Source: Gnomoniopsis sp. IMI 355080
Taxonomy: Eukaryota > Ascomycota > Sordariomycetes > Diaporthales > Gnomoniaceae
Direction of reading: 5' to 3'
Length of the DNA stretch: 64,000 nt
Assembly: GCA_027946555.1 (NCBI GenBank)
Contig: JAPEVC010000168.1
Location: 19,134-83,133, forward strand
Made by a program: the position numbers and the translations under genes. Positions within the stretch are counted from its first letter, which is position 1, and the number at the start of each line of letters is the position of its first letter. The notes under the pieces were generated by a model. The model was given only the letters and a program-made list of their open reading frames with translations. It was not told the origin of the DNA and ran no database searches. This document shows positions 34,504 to 44,976 of this stretch, piece by piece.

Positions 34504-34923
34504 ATGGCATCGTTGAACAAACAAAACAATGAGAATGGTAATGCTTATTTCCTTCCTATCGCCAAATCCTCTCCAACACAGGCTACCATCTCAAACAACA
34601 CCAACTGTGCTATCACCAACCTGCCGCTCACCACACTCTCTCTACGAGAGGCGCCACTAACCCTGCTCATGACATCGATACTGTTCCTTAGTCCAGTGGC
34701 TGTTAGGATCAGGACGAGAAAGTCACAGCTGAGAACAAGGTTTCTCGGGTGATTTGAGAGGGTGAGGTCCATCCTCAGGGAAATGCTCCCCACAAGATCA
34801 AGGCTATTCTTGAGAACACTGTTTCTCTCAAACCTGCCACTCTCAACTTATCAGCCAGAGTGCAATCAATATGGGCAGGAATGATGAGCTTCCAGCTGCC
34901 AAATACCCTGAACTCCCTCTCAG
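34504..34923 (+). pseudogene. Possible ancestral 5' exons of the SNF2 gene with three in-frame stops
   Basis: An ATG at 34504 opens a 34-nt exon ending at a GTAATG donor (intron 34538-34581, 44 nt, ACACAG acceptor). The next exon, 34582-34859, reads in phase as protein-like sequence (for example QGNAPHKIKAILENTVSLKP). It is broken by TAG at 34689, TAG at 34704 and TGA at 34755. A GTGCAA donor at 34860 and CTCTCAG acceptor at 34922 would make a 64-nt intron that joins in phase 0 to the ATG at 34924. So the frame is consistent on both sides but blocked by stops. It may be decayed N-terminal coding sequence now serving as leader, or a recoded exon; chance is also possible. Confidence 0.35.
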
Positions 34924-37900
34924 ATGTCCACGGAGGGCAGCATGCCTTATTTCCATAATCACCAATCCACTCTCTTCATTCGCAATGCTTACTTCTATGA
35001 ATACCAAGGTGAACCCTCCAACTCCAGCAATGGCATAAACGGCCCTTCAAATGGCTTATTCCAACAGCCATGGATGAATCCCGCCCTTCTCCTCAACCCT
35101 ACAGGAAAGCACCGAAATGCTGTACAGCCAGGAGCGGGTCCCAAGGGCTTTCAACAACGTGGATCAACCCCTCAACCTAACCTGACATTTGAGTTCACCA
35201 ATGATGAGTACACTAACGCCAACGGCTTTGGTATGGCAAATGCTCTTCCGAGAGACTCAAGGGACCAGTATGATTCAGGTGTCCAGTACTTGAATTCAAA
35301 CCAGATCACGCCAAGCAACCCATCAGCGCCGTCCAACTCCCAAGACTTTTCTGGCAGTGACCCATCAGCATCCCCATATTCGATTCCGCACCATATGGCG
35401 ACTGTGGCACACAGCCTACCCAATTCGCCTCATCAATCCACGCCAGAACTCACTCCGAACGGCATGGGATCCATGATAGAGCGCATGAACAACGTGCAGG
35501 ACCGAAATACTGTGCCTATGGCAAAGCGGCAGAAGATGATGAGCGATGACGACAGCGAGGTTGAACGAAAAAAAGGGTTTTCTACTGGCAGCAGCGGTAT
35601 TCTGTCTGGTTATGTGAAAGAGAAACAGCGCGAGGCCCAGTCGCATAGCGCTCCTGCTTCAGGGAAGCCACATGCCCTGCTTGACTTGACTGGTGGTAAT
35701 TATTCCCTTTTTCCTTGACAGATGACAAGGTGCTGGGGTCTTGCTGACCAGCATTAGATGATGACGACCTGGCCCCTGTGATCAAGGACCCAAAAGAGGA
35801 GGAGGTATGTTTTGGCATGATTGCGGGAGCATCAGTCAATTGCCACATTGTACCGTCACCCAAGCCAGGCTCCAGAACCTTGACTCCTGGGAGCTGGCCT
35901 CAGGTCAAGGTGGTCCTTCGGAGACTTGATGGAGACAAGACCCGTACCATCAACGTGGTTGATCACACGCGGATCGTCATTGGCAAGCTGAATGACAAGA
36001 TTGCCAAAGGCCTCATTCCGCTGATTGAGGCACGTATGCTTGGCATTCGCACTGACGCTATGATCGGCACACGTCGTCGCCTGCCTGACGAAGAAGCGGG
36101 CAAGCCCATCTCTCGCTCCTACAATCTGCAGCTGATGCTCTATGGCAAGCAGAAACATGCCAGAACGATTGCGAGGCACTTTTCGCAACCCGAAGTTGGT
36201 CTGAACCTTCTGAGCCCAACAAGAGTGGACAAGGGAATCCGTGTCTTCAACCCCCTGGCAAAGGAGAACCGTCCTGCTCCGACGCCTCGAACTTATGAAG
36301 CCCCTCCACCCCCTCCGGTGGTGCGAACCGAGGAACAGGTCCGCGCCGATATTTTCAGTGTCTTTGACACTCTGACAGATACCGAGCAGCTCCCCGAGTC
36401 CGAGCCCGATGCTCGTATCATGACTCCGCTTCTGAGACACCAAAAGCAGGCTCTGTACTTCATGAAGGGTCGTGAGGATCCGACTGAGACTCTTGATCAA
36501 CTCTGGAAGAGAAACGTCGATGCTCGTGGCCAGACTGCTTACTACAACGTCATCACCAACCAACGCTCTTACGCGCCTCCAGCCAAGGCTCAGGGGGGGA
36601 TTCTTGCGGATATGATGGGCCTGGGAAAGACATTGAGCATCCTCTCCTTGCTTGCTTCCACGTCATCTGAGTCGGTGGAATGGGCTAACACGCCTCCCGA
36701 TCGCCCCGACGCTCCGGATCAGAGCCGACGGTCGAACTCGTTTCAACCACCTCAAGCTGATCAGCTTGGCCTCACCAAGGTCAAGAGAAATGCCAAGGCT
36801 ACTTTGCTGATTTGCCCACTTAGCACAATCACAAATTGGGAAGAACAAATAAAGCAGCACATACGGCCAGGTGGCGTCTCCTACCACATCTACCATGGTC
36901 CTAACCGGACCAAAGAACTGAACAAGCTGGCCAATTTTGATCTCGTCATTACAACCTATGGATCCGTCTCCAGCGAGCTCAGCGCTCGCGTCTCCCACAA
37001 GGCTACGCCTAAGCCATTGGAGGAAATTGGCTGGTTCAGAATTGTTCTCGACGAGGCGCACATGATCCGTGAACAGACTACCCTGCAGTTCAAGGCCATC
37101 TGTCGTCTCCAGGCCAGTCGTCGTTGGGCTGTTACGGGCACTCCAGTCCAAAACAAGCTTGACGATCTGGGCTCTCTCCTTGCTTTCTTAAGAATCAAGC
37201 CTTTTCATGACCGCACTGTGTTCAATCAACACATTGTCCAGCCTTTCAAGATCTGCGATGAGGGCGTCGTTCCTAAGCTTCGTCTTCTGGTAGACACGAT
37301 TACCCTCAGACGGATGAAGGACAAGATCGACATCCCCGCTCGCCACGATCAACTGGTCAAACTGCAATTCTCAGCAGAGGAGCGCCGGCTGTATGACGCC
37401 TTTTCGAAAGACGCTGCTCTCCGCGTCAGCGTACTTGCTGGTCGCAACGATCGTTTGGTGGGTGGAAACAAATACATCCACATCCTGAAGGCCATTCTCC
37501 GACTGCGCTTGTACTGCTCTGGTGGCAAGGATCTGTTAAGCGAGGGGGACATGCGTGTGTTGGAGGGAATGAGCTCCGAGGCACCCATCGATATCGACAG
37601 TGACGACGATGATGACAAGCCAGAGCTTACCGAAACCAAGGCATACGAAATGTACAACCTTATGCAAGATACCGGAGGAGACAGCTGCATTGTATGCAAC
37701 CAGAAGCTTGGTGTGAAAGAGGCTGCCAACATCGAGTCAGAGCGCCAGGAAGAGGTTATTGGCCACATGACGCCCTGCTACCATCTGCTCTGCACGTCTT
37801 GCGTACCAACATTTGGCGGAGTCTGCCCGTGCGGCGTTGCCGCCATCACCACCCTACCCCTTCGGTCTTCCAAGGCCAATCAAGAACACGAGGCCCGCGC

Positions 37901-38549
37901 CGAGGCCAAGGGCGTGAGGGGCAACGGCAAAACTGGCAAGACAGGCAATGCATACAGTGGGCCCAACACAAAGGTTCGATTTCTTGTCAAGGAGTTGCGC
38001 AAGTGGAAGGACATGAGCGAGAAAACCCCGGACGAGGCACCATACAAGTCGGTAGTCTTCTCGCAGTGGACTACCAACCTGGATCTCATCGAACAGGCCC
38101 TACAGAACGAAGATATTTCGTTTGTTCGTCTCGATGGCAAGATGGCACGCCAAGCGCGCACGCGCGTCATGGACAGCTTCCGCGAGGACCCCGAGGTGCA
38201 GGTCATCTTAGTCTCCATCATGGCTGGCAGTCTGGGTCTCAACCTGACTGCAGGCAATTCGGTCTACATCATGGAGCCGCTTTACAACCCGGCGGCCGAG
38301 GCACAGGCTATCGACCGCGTCCATCGTCTGGGCCAGAAGCGCGAGGTCTATTGTGTGCGTCTACTCATGGCGGACAGCTTTGAGGAGAAGATGCGCGAGT
38401 TGCAGGAGAAGAAGATGAAGTTGGCGGCCCTGTCCATGGACCGCAACGGTGGTGGTTATGACGAAGCCGGACACAAGTCCAAGAGCATGGCGGCTAAGCA
38501 ACGCTTGGAGGATCTTCGCAGTCTCTTCGACAAGGGCGGAAAGCTGTAA
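34924..38549 (+). CDS. SNF2-family helicase with RING finger (Rad5/HLTF-like)
   Basis: Predicted ATP-dependent DNA translocase of the Rad5/HLTF/SMARCA3 branch, acting on chromatin or stalled forks with possible E3 ubiquitin ligase activity. My model has exons 34924-35695 and 35758-38549 (intron 62 nt), 1187 residues. The N-terminal ~255 residues are disordered and Asn/Ser/Pro-rich. A HIRAN-like region follows (about 270-420, CFGMIAGASVN to FNPLA). The SNF2 ATPase has the Walker A motif ILADMMGLGKT, DEAH box IVLDEAHMIR, and VTGTPVQNKLDDL. A RING finger (CIVC, then PCYHLLCTSC and VCPCG) lies between the two helicase lobes as in Rad5. The C-terminal lobe has VVFSQWTTNLDLIEQAL, SLGLNLTAGN and AIDRVHRLGQKREV. 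The start at 34924 is the first ATG with an unbroken frame; the upstream exon with stops is listed separately. Confidence 0.92.
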
Positions 38550-40860
38550 GGTGGCAGTGATTCCTCGGCCTGGGTGAAAACAAGATCCCATGGTGTCTTA
38601 CAACGCCACGTGAGACTCACATTCTTGTATCTGGGCTCTTGGCTTTACATCCACAATTTCAATGCATGGACTTCCGGTGATACAGACTTGGTCTTCACAG
38701 CATCACAGCAACACAACTGGCAATCAAGAAGACTATTGTATCCTGAAGTAAGGACATCGATTTCACATATGGCTTGAAGGAAATTCAAAGCACTCGAGTG
38801 CATTTGCGACGGCGTCCGGTGGAGGGTCTCGAACTTGGCATCAAGAGAGGTTGTTACCAGGTCCTATCTGAACAATTCAGAAGTTGTTGACAAACTTCTG
38901 AAATTGAATTCTGGGAACATCAAATAATCGACCTACGGCTTTAAGATTGGGACTGTATTCGTCGGTGCTTCCTTTTAGATTCTCATGACACACGACGGCT
39001 GAATGAGTAGCTCGATCTCTCCCTGATACCGATCCTGACTCCTGGATGCAAGACCTGGGGGCATCTTTTTCTTTTTTTTTTCTTTCTGCCCTAGATATTT
39101 CCATCCGCACTCAGCGATGGGCACTCGCAGTTTGCGTTACTATGAGCAGGTCGGCTTGCTGATTTTTATGGGGGGAGGGGATCTCGGTTGGGAGGGTTGA
39201 AGTTCTATGATACCCTGGTGGACGGTTCTCTTTTTTCTTCTTTTTTCCCGATGGCGTCTGATTTACCAGTACGGGTGTGATGGGATCTTTCTTGGCACTC
39301 TGGGGATGGATGCATAGATTGGAGGGAGTAGTGGGCTTCTTTTTCAACGGAGCACTAAAAGTGAAGATAGACAAGACTTACGTTAACTTGATATGGACTT
39401 TCTGAGTGATGTTGTCTGGTGCGAGGTCAGTCCTAGCCGCCTTGCATTTGATAGAATGCTCTCTTTGGATGGGACATAGTCTCCTCAACTTCCCCGCGGA
39501 CCACGTGCCTAGATAGTCTACGGGAGGCTACAACTGATAGCGTTGTTGGGGATGCTCTTGATGCTCCTTAGTCTCAGACTAGTTCACACCGACAGTCACT
39601 AGTTGAGGACAAAGCCGCCGGTGGACGCCCGCAAGTCTGGTGTCAAGGTAAATGCCGTGTCTTAAAAGGACATAGCAAAGAGGATTAGATGATACATACG
39701 GAGTTGTGGACGGTGTAAGGTGAGAGAGGGTACTAGCCTAATCTGCGACTAATTCGTTTCATACACTCAACTCCCACAGGTCAAGGTAACGACAACCCTT
39801 ACCCAGCAAGCCCCAAGCGAAGCACAGCTAGGTGGCGAAAGAGGATGGGCAAGCCGTTTTCCAGTTTAGGCTTAAAAGCCCCACAGACTCCACTTCACAG
39901 GGTCTCTGATGCACACTGCCGCAGTTGAGATTTGTTGAGATTGTGGCGGTTAACAGATTTCCACAGTAAAGGACACTAGGCAGTGTTAGTGTCAGATATT
40001 TCTTTTTGTGGACCCTTGAGCTTTGCTTTTGTGGAGCGAAGAGTTCCCGGGATTCCGGATACAACATCCCATCTGTAGGGTCTCCGTCTTCTGTCGCCAA
40101 GGACGACGGGGGTAGCTTGGTGCTGGGGGACTCGGGGGTACTTCGCCGTCATGTGTCTCTCGGTGTCGCCCAGATGCCGAGGCTGTCAAGCACACGTTCG
40201 CAGGGTGTGGGGGCGGTGGCTGGCGAGACTACCACAGTAATGGTGGCGATGTGGGACTTTTATCTATCAGGTAGTACAATGGGGTATGGATTTGCAACTG
40301 GCACGAAAACAAAACCATGACCGCGTACTCAAAGTTCAGCCCTATCGGCACACTCACGACGTTTTGTGCCCAGACTCTGTCCAGGAATGAGCTGATGCCA
40401 TTGCCAATCCCGCATCGGCCCAACAAAGAATGAAGCAAGCCGCCGAACGGCTCGGGAGGATCTTCCCGTTAGCCCGACGCCTGTCTGTGCGGGTTGCTTG
40501 CTATGTGCGCACAGCTGTTAGTCAGGCCGTCAGGTCATCTGAAGAGAGAAGAGAGAACAGGCCAGCATGATAGATTTGAATGCTCAACATGGCGAAGGGG
40601 AAAAGGGACATATCCTTGCAATATGTTGTTAGAGATATCGCATATTGAAAAGGCTGCTAGATAAATAAGCAGATACCATAACGATAGCAGCCATTTTACC
40701 CCAGAGAGTTTTCTTTTTTTTTTGACAAGCGCCAGCGATATTCGTGTCGTGACTCTACTAAGATTTGTCCGGCCTGGCCATTTCGTCCGAGTCGGCTCGA
40801 AACCGGCGCGTGTATTCACGAAACCTGTTCGTTAGGTCGGGACGGAGAATGACGTTCCAC
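38550..40860. other. 2.3-kb gene-free region
   Basis: It lies between the convergent SNF2 gene and the small spliced gene. The frames (for example 39111-39374 minus, 40006-40320 plus) show no family features. It holds an inverted repeat at 38876-38902. A sequence near 40790-40810 recalls a tRNA T-arm on the minus strand but does not fold correctly. Confidence 0.5.
38876..38902. repeat. 10-bp perfect inverted repeat (stem-loop)
   Basis: TTCAGAAGTT at 38876-38885 and its reverse complement AACTTCTGAA at 38893-38902 flank a 7-nt loop. It lies about 330 nt beyond the SNF2 stop codon. It could be a 3'-end hairpin or a protein-binding palindrome; function unknown. Confidence 0.7.
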
Positions 40861-41200
40861 CTATGCATTGTGATAGGCCAAGGGTAGATGGTCGTCCTCC
40901 TCCTTATATTTCTCCTCTTTACGGACAGTCTCTTCGGTAATCTTGAGATGCTTCTCGGTGCGTTCAAAGTGGATTCTAGATGCAGTCTCTGTTGACTTGA
41001 TGCGAGCTTCGATACTGCGATCCGCTCTCCGCGATGCAGCGATATAGCCCTTTTCCTTGTTCTCAGAGGGGACCTCGCCCTGCTCGTCACAATTCAGGCC
41101 GTCGTGTTAGATGGTTGTAGAAGGACTAGACATTAATAAGAGATCGAGGACAGACCTGTCGATTGGCACCCGGTGCCTTAGGCCGGTGTTTCCCGGTCAT
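40861..41200 (-). CDS. Small conserved-looking fungal protein of unknown function, spliced
   Basis: An 87-residue protein from two exons, 41200-41156 and 41079-40861, joined in phase 0. The 76-nt intron has CAG|GTCTGT and GAGCAG ends and a CTAAC branch-like site. The N-terminus MTGKHRPKAPGANRQ is followed by a charged helical region: KGYIAASRRADRSIEARIKS, then SRIHFERTEKHLKITEETV and KEEKYKEEDD. I recall similar GYIAASRRADRSIEAR proteins, short and uncharacterised, in other filamentous ascomycetes. I know no experimental function. It has no signal peptide or membrane segment, so a cytosolic or nuclear helical protein is likely. It is divergent from OLE1 across 1.2 kb. The unspliced frames hide it, so it is easily missed by simple ORF calling. 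Confidence 0.8.
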
Positions 41201-42377
41201 ACTGGTACTATGCAATCTGGCAATGCGTGTTATCGTGTATCGAGCTGCTGCTGAATGAGCATGGAGGAAGGGGTCCTGAGCTAGTGGGGTGTGTGTGGTG
41301 GAGACCTACTTGGTACCCGGTACGCAGCCGGGTAGCGTTTGTTCAACATGGGATGCAAGGGACCGGGAGGGCAGGTTCGGAAGTTTGACAGGGGACCCCT
41401 GACCGTGGCTGAGGAAATCCCAACAACCTCGAGCTTCCCAACATTGATTACCACAGCAAAGAGAGAGGCCCGGTTTTCGTTTCAGACGCCGACTTGAAGT
41501 CGGGTGGCTCAGGATGAGGAAAGGATGATGATGATATGATTCGCGGCAGTTATCGTACGCCTCGGCAGGTTCCCAGAGCCGCGGTGGTTTGTTGCCCTGC
41601 TCATTATGCATCTTCGGTGGACGACGCTTCCCTAGCCTCACCACACCTAGTCTGCTAGTCGGCTTGTGAGGACACACAACAATTGCATTTGTGAATACCT
41701 CAACATGTGACATTGTGTTAGGTAGGTGTTAGTCCAGGCGAGCCCAGGCCGTCTGTCCGTCCGCGTAGGCACTGGCTGTTGCTCGCGTGGAGCGCACATG
41801 CAAAATGCGAGAACTTTCCAGGCACGGTCTCAACTGAAAAAGGATGGCCACTCATATCCATTGCAATTTGCCACAATTCACACTTTCTCGCAGTCGACAG
41901 CACCCAGAACAGAAGTGTGGGGTTTGCTGGGTTTGCTTTCCCACACTTCGGACTTGGAACCGAGTTCTGCCACTTGCCTTGCGAACGGGGCAGGACGGGA
42001 TTTCCCTCTACGGGCAGACAGGTATCGGCGGGCCAGCCAAGTTGCAGCTTCCTTCCTGGTGTTGACAAGGGTCACATCGAGCCATTTCCCTTCTCCAGCT
42101 TTTCGGGTGGGAACTTTTGCCCCAGCAATTTTGGAAGCCATCAAAAGACCCGCAGTCCAGCACCTTCTTCAAAACTCTCTTTCTTCCTTCTCACTTGTTC
42201 TGATTTGTACTTGACCACTGGCCGGTGCATCTCAGACACCATCTTAAATTCACTCATATCTTCCTTCTGCTACTGTCAGACACACACACGCACACACACA
42301 ACCCCACCCATCCATTAACACCACATACTACATCGTCCTTCCTGAAACATCACTGGCACCGCCAGTAGTTGTCCGTC
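41201..42377. promoter_or_regulatory. Divergent promoter region of OLE1 and the small spliced gene
   Basis: About 1.2 kb. The stretch just before the OLE1 start is rich in C/T and CA (CACACACACG-type repeats around 42280-42300), typical of the leader of a highly expressed fungal gene. Overlapping long frames at 41718-42318 occur on both strands and look like chance. No specific lipid-response element was identified. Confidence 0.5.
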
Positions 42378-43876
42378 ATGGCCTCTTCGACATCAGCCGG
42401 GAAGATGGCCCAGACGCAGGCTTCGGCCTTTCCTGATGGCACTACCGAATATGTCCCTCTCAGGAAGAAGAACTACGACATGAAGAAGCCTCACATCTCC
42501 GAGCTGCCCATGACCTGGAAGAACTGGTACAAGCACATCGACTGGCTTAGCACCACCTTCATCATCTTCATCCCCATCCTTGGCTTCATCTCCACCTACT
42601 GGGTGCCTCTCCAAAAGAAGACTGCCATCTGGGCTGTTGTCTGTAAGTATCTTCGTCTCCATCACCCCGTAACCATCTCTTTTGAACTTGAAAACTGACT
42701 CTTCCAGATTACTACAACACTGGTCTTGGTATCACAGCCGGCTACCACAGATTATGGGCTCACCGCTGCTACAAGGCTTGCCTCCCTCTCCGTATCTACC
42801 TCGCCGCTGTTGGTGCTGGCGCCATGGAAGGTTCCGCCCGTTGGTGGTCAAAGGGTCATCGCGCTCACCACAGATATACCGACACCGAGAAGGATCCCTA
42901 CTCCGTCAGGAAGGGTCTGCTTTACAGCCACATTGGCTGGATGATCATCAAGCAGAACCCGAAGCGTGCTGGCCGTACTGATATCACCGACCTCAACGAG
43001 GACCCCGTCGTTGTCTTCCAGCACACCCACTTCGTCAAGGTCGTCCTCTTTATGGCTCTGGTTTTCCCCACCATGGTGGCTGGTATCGGCTGGGGTGACT
43101 GGTGGGGCGGTTTCGTCTACGCTGCCATCCTCCGTGTCTTCGTTGTCCAGCAGGCCACCTTCTGCGTCAACTCGCTCGCACACTGGCTCGGCGAGCAGCC
43201 TTTTGATGACCGCAACAGCCCTCGTGACCACGTCATCACCGCACTCGTCACCCTGGGCGAGGGTTACCATAACTTCCACCACGAATTCCCGTCCGACTAC
43301 CGCAACGCTATCGAGTGGTACCAGTACGACCCCACCAAGTGGTGCATCTGGATGTGGAAACAGCTTGGGCTGGCCTCCGACCTCAAGACCTTCCGCCAGA
43401 ATGAAATCGAGAAGGGTCGCCTCCAGCAGCAACAAAAGAAGCTCGACCAGAAGCGCACCAAGCTCGACTGGGGTCTTCCGCTTGAGCAACTCCCCGTTAT
43501 TGACTGGGATGACTTCGTCGAACAGTCCAAGAACGGCAAGGCCCTCGTCGCCGTCGCCGGTGTCATCCACGATGTTGCCGACTTCATCAAGGATCACCCC
43601 GGTGGTAAGGCTCTCATCTCTTCGGCCATTGGAAAAGACGCCACAGCCATCTTCAACGGTGGCGTCTACCTGCACTCCAATGCAGCGCACAACCTGCTCA
43701 GCACCATGCGTGTGGGCGTCCTTCGTGGAGGTTGCGAGGTCGAGATTTGGAAGAGGGCACAGATGGAGAACAAGGACGTCACAGTCGTGAGCGACTCCGC
43801 AGGTCAGCGCATCATTCGTGCTGGGCAGCAACCCACGAAGGTGTCGATGCCTGTGGCTAGCGCGGATGCGGCATAA
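42378..43876 (+). CDS. OLE1: Acyl-CoA delta-9 desaturase with C-terminal cytochrome b5 domain
   Basis: ER membrane enzyme that puts a cis double bond at C9 of palmitoyl- and stearoyl-CoA using O2 and electrons from its own cytochrome b5 domain. Exons 42378-42642 and 42708-43876 give 477 residues; the 65-nt intron (GTAAGT..TTCCAG) splits a Tyr codon. The three histidine boxes that bind the di-iron centre are present: HRLWAH (about 101-106), HRAHH (about 139-143) and HNFHH (about 276-280). Hydrophobic membrane spans flank them (FIIFIPILGFIS; VVLFMALVFPTMVAGIGW). The cytochrome b5 domain at about 370-450 carries the haem-binding HPGG. No defect is seen. The gene is probably essential, as in yeast, unless a paralogue exists. 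Confidence 0.98.
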
Positions 43877-44976
43877 GCGGCTACAAAATTGGTTGGGAAT
43901 TTCATTTTGTCAACAATGGTGCGCGGGGGTATCCTCGTCGCGGGACCACGAACGGGTCGCACCACAGCACTACACTTGTCTACGTCAGGGAGACATTGCA
44001 CCCATTCTTGTTAGCGCGGCCACTTCCATTATAGGTCGATGCAATTTAAGGGCGTTCAAAGGGGGGTTGGGACATTACGGATAGGTTGGCGGAGTTTTGC
44101 GAGACACTTTCCTGTCAACGGGACCAGGACTCATTAATACCGCATGACATTTCTGTCGCTTCCCTGGGTTACAGTAGATAGCGTAGAATTGAAAATCGAG
44201 GTATTGAGGTTTACGACTGGCAGAGCTTTTTATATGAGCATTTCCCAAATATGAAATCGCTCCACCGAGATCAACTTGCAATTCTTCGATTTTGTTGCAT
44301 CATTCTGCAGGCTTACTGGACGTTAAGGTAAATGGAAAAATTGGTGATGAGCCTTTGAATGGCCTTGCTTTACATCGGCAGGTAGGAAGGCCTTTGGCAT
44401 GGACTACGACACTATAAAGCAAACACCAAGGAAACGGCATCAAGAATGCACGGCTGCTTCTTCTTGAAGCCGAAATGTACATGGCAGTTTGACGGTGAGA
44501 GAATTGGCTCATGGATGGCTGTCACGCAGATACACCTCCACATACACGTCTAGTAGAACAGTCGACGAGCAAAGCCTATCTGGCCAGGTCAGCCTGATAC
44601 GCAAACAGGTTGAGTTTGCTCCAGACTTGGACCAATAGGGAAGAGCAAGATTTTCATTGGGATCGTACAAAACCGTCGCCGGTACCTAACTCCTATAGCC
44701 CATGCCATGCTCCATGCGTACGCTTGAGAAAACAATTAAGATGATTGGGCTAGTCTGGCCGCTAGTCTGCCATTTTTGAGCTGCTACAAGTAAGGTCCTT
44801 ATGAGATGATGAAAATGTGTGTAGATGAAAAGAAGAACTATGCCAACAAATAAAACACAAATTCATATTCAGGTGCCGGGGGGGGGGGTAGAGGGTCAAG
44901 AAAGGTTTCATATCTGGGGTCATGTCGTAACTGTCGTCTAGATTGTGTTGTGCACATCGCGCTGCGAAAAAGGGCC
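43877..44976. other. 1.1-kb convergent 3' intergenic region
   Basis: It lies between the stops of OLE1 (+) and the kinase gene (-). It contains a G-run of about ten at 44879-44888. No gene was recognised. Confidence 0.6.

Noticed and set aside
40735..40812. Minus-strand sequence resembling a tRNA T-arm (translates as RAGFEPT)
   Set aside because: The loop reads TTTCGAG instead of TTCGANT, the stem has a C-A mismatch, and no A box or acceptor stem could be found.
41306..41713. 135-residue minus-strand ORF between the small gene and OLE1
   Set aside because: No family features, and it sits in the shared promoter region.
41718..42318. Overlapping ORFs on both strands upstream of OLE1
   Set aside because: Several frames are open at once in low-complexity leader DNA, and none has a recognisable domain.
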